A stretch of 33,835 nt of DNA from Deltaproteobacteria bacterium (GTDB lineage Bacteria; Desulfobacterota; Binatia; UTPRO1). Location: positions 1 to 33,835 of the forward strand of contig JAJCZP010000140.1 in the NCBI GenBank assembly GCA_029262315.1, read 5' to 3'. Shown piece by piece: positions 8,441-15,903 of the stretch (positions are counted from its first letter, which is position 1; each line of letters opens with the position of its first letter). The notes below the pieces were generated by a model. The model searched no databases. It had not been told where the DNA came from and saw nothing but the letters and a program-made list of their open reading frames with translations. The position numbers and the translations under genes are program-made.

Positions 8441-8871
8441 ACTCCTTTGAGGCCTACCGGAGAATCACATCGTCGCACATCACCCGAGGAAGCATCAGCG
8501 CACCCCTAGGTACGTTCGCGTCCCTCCATTGGTTACTCCTGGGGGCTTGGAAACTGCGTTAAAAACCACCCTTCCCGCCATCGAGAAACAGGAGTCTGGA
8601 AGCGATCGTCGGGCATGAGTGTGCGCACCCCGCTGCACGCGAATTCCCGCGAGTGGGAGTGTCGGCGGCCACGCGTTCCGAGATTCGAGACAGCCGCACC
8701 GCGGACTGGCGCTCTGCGGCTGGAATGCTTCGTGCACATCGATTCGGGTCATGGCCGTCCGTTCGTCCGAAGCGCATTCGACAACCCCATCTCGTGCAAC
8801 CTCTCGATCGCGAGGAACGGCAGCCCTTTCCCTGCCAGAGGACCCGAAGACGAGTCCGAAAGGAGTCCAGT
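8441..8871. other. Intergenic region between divergent genes, with a small inverted repeat
   Basis: About 430 bp separate the 803-aa protein gene (minus) from the outer-membrane protein gene (plus). I find no convincing gene in it. It must carry both promoters. An unusual 61-bp segment at 8535-8595 is bounded by ACTCCTG (8535-8541) and CAGGAGT (8589-8595). Inside it lies an A/T-richer stretch (GCGTTAAAAACC) that stands out from its surroundings. This may be a tiny mobile-element remnant or a regulatory structure. Confidence 0.35.
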
Positions 8872-9762
8872 GTGAGAGAAGCGGCGTTCGCGAGACGAGT
8901 GGTCGGAACGTGGGTACTGGCTGTCCTGCTAGTGTCGGGATCGGCGGTCGTCGAGGCTGGATCACTCGACGACATGATCTCGCCGGTGTCGATGCCGACT
9001 GTCAACGAGGATCCGCGCTCGACGACCGAGATTCGACCGATGTTCATGTACACCAAGATTTCGGAAGACTTCGTCACCAACGGCGGCAACTACAGCGTCG
9101 TGGCCGTGCAGCTCCGGTTGGCAATCACGGAGCGCATCGCCTTCATTGCGAGCAAGGACGGCTATATCTGGCTCCGCCCCGATGATGTCGTTCCGGACGA
9201 CGACGGGCTCGCCAATCTCGCATTCGGATTCAAGGGATCGCTGATCCAGGACGAGGAGCACGCCTTCATTCTGAGCGGAGGGCTGCGCTATGAAGCCGCC
9301 TCCGGCAGCCAGGACGTGCTCCAGGGGTTTGGGAAAGGGGTCCTGAATCCTTTCCTGTCGGTCGCCAAGGGCTTCGACGACTTTCACGTCCAAGCCTATA
9401 CAGGCCCGGGGCTGGCCCTGACGTCCGACGACTCGTCGTACTACGACGTGGCGTTGCACTTCGACTACCGCCTGATGGAACAGCTCTACCCACTCCTCGA
9501 ATTCAACTGGCGGTACACGCTGCGCGGCGGTGACCGGCTGCCGATCGACCAAGAGGGCTGGGATCTCGTCAATCTCGGCTCGCAGGACGCCGGTGGCGAG
9601 TCGGTCGCGACGATCGCATTCGGCGGGCGCTGGCGCATCACGGACGATCTCGATTTCGGGGCGGTTGCCGAGTTCCCGGTGACCAGTCGTCACGACATCC
9701 TGGATTGGCGCGTGACGACGGATTTGATCTGGCGCCCGTTTGGATGGGGCTCGTTGCTGTAA
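8872..9762 (+). CDS. Putative outer-membrane beta-barrel protein
   Basis: The start is GTG 8872, supported by AAAGGAG ending 6 nt upstream. The open frame extends further 5' without such a site. The product is 296 residues. The signal peptide (VVGTWVLAVLLVSGSAVVEAG) leads into a mature protein made of alternating hydrophobic and polar stretches with aromatic girdle-like residues: TEIRPMFMYTKIS, YSVVAVQLRLAIT, RIAFIASKDGYIWL, LANLAFGFKGSL, HFDYRLMEQLYPLLEFNWRY and TTDLIWRPF. This is the pattern of antiparallel barrel strands in an outer-membrane protein. It has no cysteines. I cannot assign a transport substrate or named family. Its 3' end is convergent with the GH19 gene, 65 bp away. Confidence 0.65.
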   Translation: MREAAFARRVVGTWVLAVLLVSGSAVVEAGSLDDMISPVSMPTVNEDPRSTTEIRPMFMYTKISEDFVTNGGNYSVVAVQLRLAITERIAFIASKDGYIWLRPDDVVPDDDGLANLAFGFKGSLIQDEEHAFILSGGLRYEAASGSQDVLQGFGKGVLNPFLSVAKGFDDFHVQAYTGPGLALTSDDSSYYDVALHFDYRLMEQLYPLLEFNWRYTLRGGDRLPIDQEGWDLVNLGSQDAGGESVATIAFGGRWRITDDLDFGAVAEFPVTSRHDILDWRVTTDLIWRPFGWGSLL

Positions 9763-9818
9763 GAAGAGCGCCCACACGAGGAGAACGAAGGGCTGAGGAG
9801 ACCACCCACCGTCCCGCG

Positions 9819-9837
9819 GCCGTCGCTTCAAGACGGC
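9819..9837. terminator. Hairpin between convergent genes
   Basis: GCCGTC at 9819-9824 pairs with GACGGC at 9832-9837 around a 7-nt loop. It overlaps the stop codon of the minus-strand GH19 gene and lies 57 nt past the stop of the beta-barrel gene, so it could end the plus-strand transcript. Confidence 0.3.
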
Positions 9838-10682
9838 AGAGGCTCGAGTTTCTTCCAGGTGTCCTCACCGACGACCCCGTCGACCTTGAGCCCGAAAGCC
9901 CCTTGCAAGGCTTTGACGGCGATTCGGGTCTTAGGCCCGAAGTCGCCGTCGATCGCGCCCGGCGAAAAGCCTTTAGCGGCCAGTGCATTCTGCAGAATCT
10001 CCACGAAATGCCCCTCCGCGCCTTTCTTGAGCTTCGGCCTCAGCGTGCCCCCCTCGAGTACGGACAAGGCTCGCCCCGTGCGGCGGCGCCGCTCCTCCAA
10101 GCCGTGGATACCCCCATTGACGATGCGGGTGACGGCCTCGACGTTGTTGTCGTCTGCCCACTCAAGAGCCGTCTTGCGAAGACGCGAGCGATTGGCCAGA
10201 TAGCTGGCCGCGATCAGCCAGGCTGTCGCCGGCTGGGCAGCCAAGTCCGGAGTTCCCTCAAGGTCCACATGGATGCGTTTGCCGAACCTTCGGTAGTTCT
10301 CGCGACCGGTGAGCTGCAGGTAACCACGTCCGCGAAAGCGGAAACCGTCTCCTGTACGGGGTCCGCCGTTCCCCATCCGGTTGCCGTACACGTAGTTCGC
10401 CACCTTCTCCGGATCGCGCACGAAGCCCCGAGCCTGAGCCACGTCGTCGAAATGGCGCGGGAAGACCGCCACCAAGCGCTCGGCCGTAGTATAGAACAGC
10501 GACTCGGAGACCCTCGTAAAGCTCGCGGACTCATGTGCGCACTGGCCAATCAGATGGGCGGCACGACGTTCATTGTCGAGCGCCCCCTGCGCGGCGACCT
10601 CGGTCCTCACGTCGTGGAGCGCTCGAACAGCAGTCGCCGGTGCGTTCCGAGCCGCAGCCCGGATAGCAGATTTGAGTTTCAT
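9828..10682 (-). CDS. GH19-type lysozyme/chitinase-like protein with peptidoglycan-binding domain
   Basis: A 284-residue protein. The ATG is preceded by GGGGGAGGG about 5 nt upstream. The N-terminal domain (about 20-205) matches phage-type GH19 lysozymes: E51 in QCAHES and E60 in RVSESLFY fit the two catalytic carboxylates, and FRFRGRGYLQLTGRENY is the signature block. A C-terminal PG_binding_1 domain (about 218-282) shows NALAAKGFSPGAIDGDFG and VDGVVGEDTW. The expected activity is hydrolysis of the peptidoglycan glycan strand (or chitin). No signal peptide is evident, which is typical of endolysins released by a holin. No holin or other phage gene lies nearby, so it may be a domesticated or isolated phage gene. 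Confidence 0.88.
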   Translation of the reverse strand: MKLKSAIRAAARNAPATAVRALHDVRTEVAAQGALDNERRAAHLIGQCAHESASFTRVSESLFYTTAERLVAVFPRHFDDVAQARGFVRDPEKVANYVYGNRMGNGGPRTGDGFRFRGRGYLQLTGRENYRRFGKRIHVDLEGTPDLAAQPATAWLIAASYLANRSRLRKTALEWADDNNVEAVTRIVNGGIHGLEERRRRTGRALSVLEGGTLRPKLKKGAEGHFVEILQNALAAKGFSPGAIDGDFGPKTRIAVKALQGAFGLKVDGVVGEDTWKKLEPLPS

Positions 10683-10993
10683 GAGGCCCTCCCCCGAGAC
10701 GTCGGTATCGAGATTCTCCCCGTCGCCGCCTTCGGGCAGCTACTTTGAAGCAGCGCCCGGGCCTGAGCAAGAACGCTCATCGGTGCTCTTCGAGCGGATC
10801 ACGGCGAAGTACGAAGCCGCGAGGCGCACGTGCGGGCGCTGACGACGGTCGCCGATGCCCTGCTGCGCGACATCCGCGACCGCAGTCCCAGCTGAAGGCG
10901 GCCCAGGGCCCGACGGTGCGTCACCGTTCGGGCGATGCCCGGCGCGTCGTTCTGCGGCGACATCGACTGTCGCACGTGCTACACGTATGCCCC
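10683..10993. other. Intergenic region between divergent GH19 and beta-helix genes
   Basis: About 310 bp. Frames running through it (for example the 5' extension of the beta-helix frame from 10745) have Arg- and Pro-rich translations without family resemblance, so I do not call them genes. The region should contain promoters for both flanking genes. I see no obvious operator or RNA structure. Confidence 0.3.
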
Positions 10994-12010
10994 ATGCGCA
11001 TCGGCCTCTTGGCGCGTCTAGCGCACTCGGCCTCGCTTCTCGCCATCATGCTGGCGAGCGCTTCGGCTGTTCAGGCGCAGATCGCATGCGGTGACACGCT
11101 CGGCCCTGGAGGGAAGTTCGTCGCGAGCGCGGACATCGGCCCATGCCCAGACGACCCGGCGCTCACCATCGTCGGCTCCGTGAAGGTCGACTTTGCTGGC
11201 CATGAGGTCATTTGCGATAGCACAGCGAAGGTCGGCATCGCGATCTCGGGGAAAGGCGCCAAAGTCGAGAACGGAGGCGTCGTGTCGTGCGGCAACGCGA
11301 TCACGGTCGGAGGCGAAGGCAAGCACAAACTCACGCGCATGGTGGCGCGGGCGATCGCGGTCCACGGCTTCACGATCACCTCGGACGGCAACAAACTGAA
11401 GGAGTGCGTCGTTGCCGTGAGTGGCGCCGGTGACGGCTTTCGCCTCACGGGCGCGAACAAGAACGCGATTGCGGACAGCCATGCCTCACGGGTCGGGATG
11501 AATGGCGTCAACCTGCTCCAGGCAGATGGCAACAAGTTCAAAGGCGTCACGTCCTCTTCACACGACGGCATCGGCTTTGCCATTGATGGCGAGAACAACA
11601 AGTTCACCGATTGCAGCGCGACGGCGGTACACATCGGCGTGCGAGTCGCCGGCGACGCCAACCTCTTCAAGGACGTCAGCGCGGCCAGCTGCGGCGACAC
11701 GTGCTTCGAGATTCTCGATGGGATTGGAAACAAGCTCACGAGCTGCGCCTCGGTAGCCAGCGACTCGGACGGAATCGTTCTCCGTGCCGGGGCATCCGAG
11801 ACGACGGTCAACAAATGCCATGTGATCCGAAGCGCGAGTAGTGGGATCCTGATCGAGGACGGGAGCAGCGGGTCGCTCGTCAGCAAGAACGTGCTGTTCC
11901 ACAACGACGGGTTGGATGCCGAAGACGCGAACGCGGCGTGCGGCACCACCACCTGGAAGTCCAACTCCTTCGGAACCAGCAGCCCAGCCGCGGGCGGGTG
12001 TATTCAATGA
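10994..12010 (+). CDS. Secreted right-handed parallel beta-helix protein, copy 1
   Basis: The start is taken at ATG 10994 because it gives a proper signal peptide (MRIGLLARLAHSASLLAIML, cleavage after VQAQ). No Shine-Dalgarno is clear, and the open frame extends to 10745. The product has 338 residues. The mature protein opens with IACGDTLGPGGKFVASADIG and then shows many short turns of NosD/pectate-lyase-like beta-helix repeats: GNKLKECVVAVSG, GFRLTGANKNAIADS, GNKFKGVTSSSHDGIGF, ENNKFTDCSATA, GNKLTSCASVASDSDGIVL. A Cys-containing cap closes it (CGTTTWKSN, GGCIQ). It is probably exported. Carbohydrate binding or lyase/epimerase-like activity is possible but no catalytic residues can be assigned. 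Its stop overlaps the start of its paralogue. Confidence 0.8.
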   Translation: MRIGLLARLAHSASLLAIMLASASAVQAQIACGDTLGPGGKFVASADIGPCPDDPALTIVGSVKVDFAGHEVICDSTAKVGIAISGKGAKVENGGVVSCGNAITVGGEGKHKLTRMVARAIAVHGFTITSDGNKLKECVVAVSGAGDGFRLTGANKNAIADSHASRVGMNGVNLLQADGNKFKGVTSSSHDGIGFAIDGENNKFTDCSATAVHIGVRVAGDANLFKDVSAASCGDTCFEILDGIGNKLTSCASVASDSDGIVLRAGASETTVNKCHVIRSASSGILIEDGSSGSLVSKNVLFHNDGLDAEDANAACGTTTWKSNSFGTSSPAAGGCIQ

Positions 12011-13020
12011 ACGCATGGATCGGCGGGATCGGGACGACGGTGCTGCTCCTGACTGCGGCCCCCGCGGGGGCCCAGATCAATTGCGGCGACACGCTCGGCC
12101 CCGGAGGCTCGTTCGCCGCGACGGCAAACATCGGACCCTGCGTCCAGAATCCAGCCGTGCGGATCGTCGGCGGCGTCACGGTGGACTTCGCTGGCTATGA
12201 AGTGCTTTGCGACTCCGACGCCAATGACGGAATCCTGATCGAAGGCAAGAGCGCCAAGGTCTCGAACGGGAGTGCCAAGGGATGCGATGTCGGTGTGCGC
12301 GTCGCGGGCGAGGGGAAGCACAAGGTCAACGCCATGTCAGCCGAGGGGAACAAGAGCTTCGGATTCGTACTCGACAGCGGCGGCAACAAGCTCACGTACA
12401 GCCTCGCGATCGAGAACGGTTTCGATACCGGCATCGGCGATGGCTTCGATGTGAACGGCGACAAGAATAGGCTTGCACACAACTGGGGCATTGCGAACGA
12501 TCAGGATGGGTTCGAGCTCGACGGGGAGAAGTGCAAGTTCAGCGAGAATGTCGCGGTGCTGAACGGCAACGTCGGCATCCGCAGTGACGGCAACAAAGGA
12601 AAAGTCACCAAGTGCCTCGCTGCCGACAACGACGCGGATGGCTACGTGGCGTCATCGAACTCCGCGTTCACCAAGAACGTCGCCACGAGCAACATTGGCT
12701 CCGGGAACGCGAATGGATTCCTGCTGCTCTCGTCCGCCCCGGGAGTGAAAATCACGAAGAACGTCAGCGCCGGCAATACGGGCGATGGATTCGGGACATT
12801 CTTCACCTCCGATGGCGCGAAGTTCACCAAGAATCAGGCCTTCGCGAACGGCGGCTCCGGCATCGAGATCCCCGACGGCTCCACCGAGAACACGATCAAA
12901 TCGAACGTCGCGATTGGCCACGGCAGCGCCGATCTCGCCGACATGAACCTCGACTGCGACAACAACGTGTGGTCGAAGAACCTGTTCGGCTCCGCCGATC
13001 CCGACACCTGCATCGAGTAA
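12007..13020 (+). CDS. Secreted right-handed parallel beta-helix protein, copy 2
   Basis: This 337-residue paralogue of the upstream gene starts at ATG 12007 inside the ATGA overlap with that gene's stop (12008-12010), so translation is probably coupled. The signal peptide (MNAWIGGIGTTVLLLTAAPAG) ends near AGAQ. The mature start INCGDTLGPGGSFAATANIG mirrors the first copy, as do the ASN/GNK-type helix turns (GNKLTYSLAIENGF, KNRLAHNWGIANDQDGFEL, GNKGKVTKCLAADNDADGY, GAKFTKNQAFANGGSGIEI) and the Cys-containing C-terminal cap (CDNNVWSKNLFG, DTCIE). The two products probably act together or form a heteromeric surface assembly. That last point is inference from gene order. Confidence 0.8.
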   Translation: MNAWIGGIGTTVLLLTAAPAGAQINCGDTLGPGGSFAATANIGPCVQNPAVRIVGGVTVDFAGYEVLCDSDANDGILIEGKSAKVSNGSAKGCDVGVRVAGEGKHKVNAMSAEGNKSFGFVLDSGGNKLTYSLAIENGFDTGIGDGFDVNGDKNRLAHNWGIANDQDGFELDGEKCKFSENVAVLNGNVGIRSDGNKGKVTKCLAADNDADGYVASSNSAFTKNVATSNIGSGNANGFLLLSSAPGVKITKNVSAGNTGDGFGTFFTSDGAKFTKNQAFANGGSGIEIPDGSTENTIKSNVAIGHGSADLADMNLDCDNNVWSKNLFGSADPDTCIE

Positions 13021-13089
13021 GAAGGGAAACTCGCCCTGCTGGCAGGTGCCTCGCCGTTGGACGAGACGGACCGCCCCCAGAAAGTAGAG

Positions 13090-13647
13090 CTAGTGCGGGT
13101 CCCGCCGCAGACTCGCCAGAGCCTGCTCGAGCTTTCCGAGGGCCGCCAGCGAATAGCCTTCGTCATGGAAGAAGACGACATGCCCGCGCTCGTCGACGAG
13201 CAGAACACGAGCGGGAAGACCGTTCTCGGTTCCGGTGAACCGCGCGACCGGTGCGGCATCGTCGTAGAGGGTCACCACGGCATTCCAATCCTCGCTGGGA
13301 ATCCCCGAGCGCATGCCGGCGTCAATCGAACGCGCCGCAAGACGCGCCCCGAGCCCTGGAAGCGTGGGCACCTCGTACGTCCGAACGCCGACCTTCGCCT
13401 GGCGGAGCGCAAGAACCCAGCGGTCGATGTCGAACTGCGTCGATTGCTTGTAACCCACGAAAAGCAGCGCGGCGTCGCCGAGAACGTCTTCGGGCAGCCG
13501 TACAGTTTGCGCGCCGAGTGTCTGCCCCTGCACGCTCGGAAACCGTTCCCCCGTGGGGTCGCGGCGGGGATATTGGGCGCTGCACGCCGAGGTCAGGATG
13601 ACCGCAACCATCAGCGTGCAGGCAGCGAGGCGTGCGGGATGAGCCAA
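13090..13647 (-). CDS. Thioredoxin-fold lipoprotein resembling the ATP10 family
   Basis: The open frame extends upstream to 13809 inside the monooxygenase gene. The real start is probably TTG 13647, giving a lipoprotein signal MAHPARLAACTLMVAVILTSAC with lipobox LTSAC (185 aa). An ATG 10 codons further in is less likely. The mature part has FPSVQGQTLGAQTVRLPEDV, ALLFVGYKQSTQFDIDRWV, GMRSGIPSEDW and RVLLVDERGHVVFFHDEGYS. This pattern matches my memory of ATP10-like proteins of peroxiredoxin/thioredoxin fold. No CxxC is present, so classical disulfide exchange is unlikely. It begins 7 nt after the monooxygenase stop codon and is probably co-transcribed with it. Confidence 0.6.
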   Translation of the reverse strand: MAHPARLAACTLMVAVILTSACSAQYPRRDPTGERFPSVQGQTLGAQTVRLPEDVLGDAALLFVGYKQSTQFDIDRWVLALRQAKVGVRTYEVPTLPGLGARLAARSIDAGMRSGIPSEDWNAVVTLYDDAAPVARFTGTENGLPARVLLVDERGHVVFFHDEGYSLAALGKLEQALASLRRDPH

Positions 13648-13654
13648 CGCAGAC

Positions 13655-15223
13655 TCAGGCGGCGGATCGCAAGCGCTGTCCGTCGACGTCGCGCATGAGT
13701 CGGAACTCGGAGAAGTTCGGATCACGGAGATCCCGGAGGTATTGCCGCGGCGGCCAGGGGTAGAGATTCGGGAGACCGGTCTTGTCCATGTACCAGCTGG
13801 TGCAACCACCGCTGACCCATACGGTTGCCGGGAGCGCCTCGCGCATGGCGGCGTTGTAGTTGGTAAACGCGTCCTCGCGAACGGCGATGGCCGCGAGACC
13901 GTCCTGCTTCATCTTGTCGAGCATCGAGATGACGTAGTCGACCTGATACTCGCTGATCATGATGAGCGAAAGATTCCCGACCGGGCCCGTCGGTCCCTCG
14001 AGCATCCAAAAATTGGGGAATCCAGGTACAGCGACGGCCCGGTGGGCCCGCGGCGCGCCGTCCCAGAACTCCTCGAGGTCACGGCCCTGCTCGCCGGTCA
14101 CCTTGGTCGGCAGGATGAACGCGGTCGGATCGAACCCGGTCGCGAGCACCAACGCATCGAGCTCGTGCTCGGTGCCGTCGGTCGTCAGCACACCGCGCGG
14201 CGTAATCCGCTCGATACGCTCGGTGATGAGATGCGCATTGCTCCGGGTGATGGCGGGATAGAAGGCAGAGCACAGGATCAGCCGCTTGCACGCCGCCTGA
14301 TAGTCGGGCGTGAGCTTGGCGCGGAGCGCCGGGTCGGCCACGTTCTCCTCGAGATTCTTCTGACACAGCCGACTCACGCGCTCCTGCATCTTCTGGTTGC
14401 CGACGGTCGCCGCCGCGAACGTGCGCAGCATGAACTCGTAGTAGTAGCGGTAGGCGACGCGCTGCAGGAACGGAAGGAGCCGCAGCACCCGTTTCCAACC
14501 TTCCGAATAGATCCGTTGCGGCATCGGAACCATCCACTGCGGCGTACGCTGGAAGACGTGCATCGCGCCAACCTTCTCGGTAATGTCGCCAACGATCTGA
14601 GCCGCCGTCGAGCCCGTGCCGATTACGCCGACGCGCTTCCCGGCAAGCTCGACCGAATGGTCCCAGCGCGCCGAGTGGAAGGACGCGCCCTCGAATGAAC
14701 TCAAGCCCTCGATGTCCGGATACGCTGGCTTGTGAAGGATGCCCGTCGCCGCTACGACCACGTCGTAGCGATGCACCTCGCCCGCGGCCGTGGTGAGACG
14801 CCAGGTCGGACCTTCGTAGACGAGGCGCGCAACGGGAGTATTGAACCGCACGACGTCGGTAACCCGAAAGTCCGCGGCGACCTTCTCCATATAGGCTTGG
14901 ATCTCGGGACCGTAGGAGAAACGATGCGTCCACTCTGGGGTGAGCGCAAAGCTGAACGAGTACCACCGCGATGGTACGTCACAGGAGAGACCGGGATAGG
15001 TGTTCTCGCGCCAGGTGCCCCCGACCCGATCGGTCTTCTCATAGACCGTGAGGTCGGTATAGCCGGCCTTCCGCAGCTTCACGACGGCCGCGATCCCCGA
15101 CATGCCGGCCCCGATGATCGCAATGGACGGCTGCCGACCAGCTTCGGCCCAGGGCCGTTCTCCCGCTGGCCCTCCGGCGGATTCCTCTCCGACGTTGCCT
15201 GTCGACATTACCTCAATAGGCAT
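13655..15223 (-). CDS. Baeyer-Villiger-type flavin-containing monooxygenase
   Basis: A 522-residue class B flavoprotein monooxygenase. The FAD Rossmann motif GAGMSG is at 38-43, with GGTWRENTYPG following at 69-78. The Baeyer-Villiger fingerprint FxGxxxHxxxW is exact at 177-187 (FEGASFHSARW, then D). The NADPH Rossmann motif GTGSTA is at 202-207, and the ATG motif recurs as VLATGFD. Such enzymes use NADPH and O2 to insert oxygen next to a ketone, giving an ester or lactone, often in degradation of steroids, terpenoids or cyclic ketones. The substrate here is not predictable. The ATG at 15208 is an alternative start. A TetR gene is divergent 59 bp away, with a palindrome between them that probably controls this gene. 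Confidence 0.92.
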   Translation of the reverse strand: MPIEVMSTGNVGEESAGGPAGERPWAEAGRQPSIAIIGAGMSGIAAVVKLRKAGYTDLTVYEKTDRVGGTWRENTYPGLSCDVPSRWYSFSFALTPEWTHRFSYGPEIQAYMEKVAADFRVTDVVRFNTPVARLVYEGPTWRLTTAAGEVHRYDVVVAATGILHKPAYPDIEGLSSFEGASFHSARWDHSVELAGKRVGVIGTGSTAAQIVGDITEKVGAMHVFQRTPQWMVPMPQRIYSEGWKRVLRLLPFLQRVAYRYYYEFMLRTFAAATVGNQKMQERVSRLCQKNLEENVADPALRAKLTPDYQAACKRLILCSAFYPAITRSNAHLITERIERITPRGVLTTDGTEHELDALVLATGFDPTAFILPTKVTGEQGRDLEEFWDGAPRAHRAVAVPGFPNFWMLEGPTGPVGNLSLIMISEYQVDYVISMLDKMKQDGLAAIAVREDAFTNYNAAMREALPATVWVSGGCTSWYMDKTGLPNLYPWPPRQYLRDLRDPNFSEFRLMRDVDGQRLRSAA

Positions 15224-15230
15224 ACTCCCC

Positions 15231-15251
15231 CTATCGACAAGCTGTCAATAG
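15231..15251. promoter_or_regulatory. Candidate TetR operator (9-bp arms, one mismatch)
   Basis: CTATCGACA at 15231-15239 and TGTCAATAG at 15243-15251 form an inverted repeat matching at 8 of 9 positions around the spacer AGC. It lies in the 59-bp gap between the divergent monooxygenase (start 15223) and TetR (start 15283) genes, the usual place for a TetR-family operator that regulates both. Confidence 0.55.
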
Positions 15252-15282
15252 AGACCCGGCTCTAGTATGACAACTGCTCAGG

Positions 15283-15894
15283 ATGCCAGCGCCCGCCAAG
15301 AGAATTCGGAGATCGGTCGAGGACGCCAAGGCGGAGATTGTGCGCGCCGCCGAGGCCGCGCTCGCCGACACCGAGTTCAATGCGCTGACCGTCGACGACG
15401 TCATGCGTCGCACGGGCATGACCCGGTCGTCCTTCTACCACTACTTCTCCGGCCTCGATGAGCTCGCGCTCGGCCTCCTCGAACAGTTCGAACACGACAT
15501 CCGCGCGTCCGTCGACCCCTGGCTGCAGGGCGACGACGACGAGGATCCCGCTGCCGCCACGCTCATACACCTGTCGGCGATGTTCGACGTCATGGACGCG
15601 CACCGAACGTCGGTCTACGCCGTCTCGCAAGCGGCCGGAGGCTACCCGAAGGTGTTCGAGGAGTGGCAGGCGCGGGTCGTCGACTATTTCGTCGATCTCA
15701 CGGCCGCCTTCATCCGACGGCAGGTCGCCCTCGGCCACAGCCGTGCCGACGACCCCGAACGTCTGGCACACGCGCTCATCCTCATGAACAACGCGGTGGC
15801 CAACGATCACCTGCGCCGCACCGACCGCACCGACCTTCGAAGTGTTGCACGTGTCGTCGCCGGCGTGTGGACCGCGGCGATCTTCGGGCGGTAG
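15283..15894 (+). CDS. TetR-family transcriptional regulator
   Basis: A 203-residue protein. The N-terminal helix-turn-helix (about 12-60) reads AEIVRAAEAALADTEF, then LTVDDVMRRTGMTRSSFYHYF, which is a typical TetR DNA-binding domain. The remaining helices form the ligand-binding and dimerisation domain. Its position divergent from the Baeyer-Villiger monooxygenase and the palindrome between them indicate a local repressor that releases on binding a substrate-like ligand. The 3' end is 9 bp from the convergent acyl-CoA-dehydrogenase-like gene. Confidence 0.92.
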   Translation: MPAPAKRIRRSVEDAKAEIVRAAEAALADTEFNALTVDDVMRRTGMTRSSFYHYFSGLDELALGLLEQFEHDIRASVDPWLQGDDDEDPAAATLIHLSAMFDVMDAHRTSVYAVSQAAGGYPKVFEEWQARVVDYFVDLTAAFIRRQVALGHSRADDPERLAHALILMNNAVANDHLRRTDRTDLRSVARVVAGVWTAAIFGR

Positions 15895-15903
15895 CGGCGA
15901 CGC

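Noticed and set aside
10745-10993. Upstream extension of the first beta-helix gene and a short frame near 10767-10896
   Set aside because: The extension lacks a signal peptide in the right place and is Arg/Ser-rich. The short frame has no start codon and no recognisable similarity.
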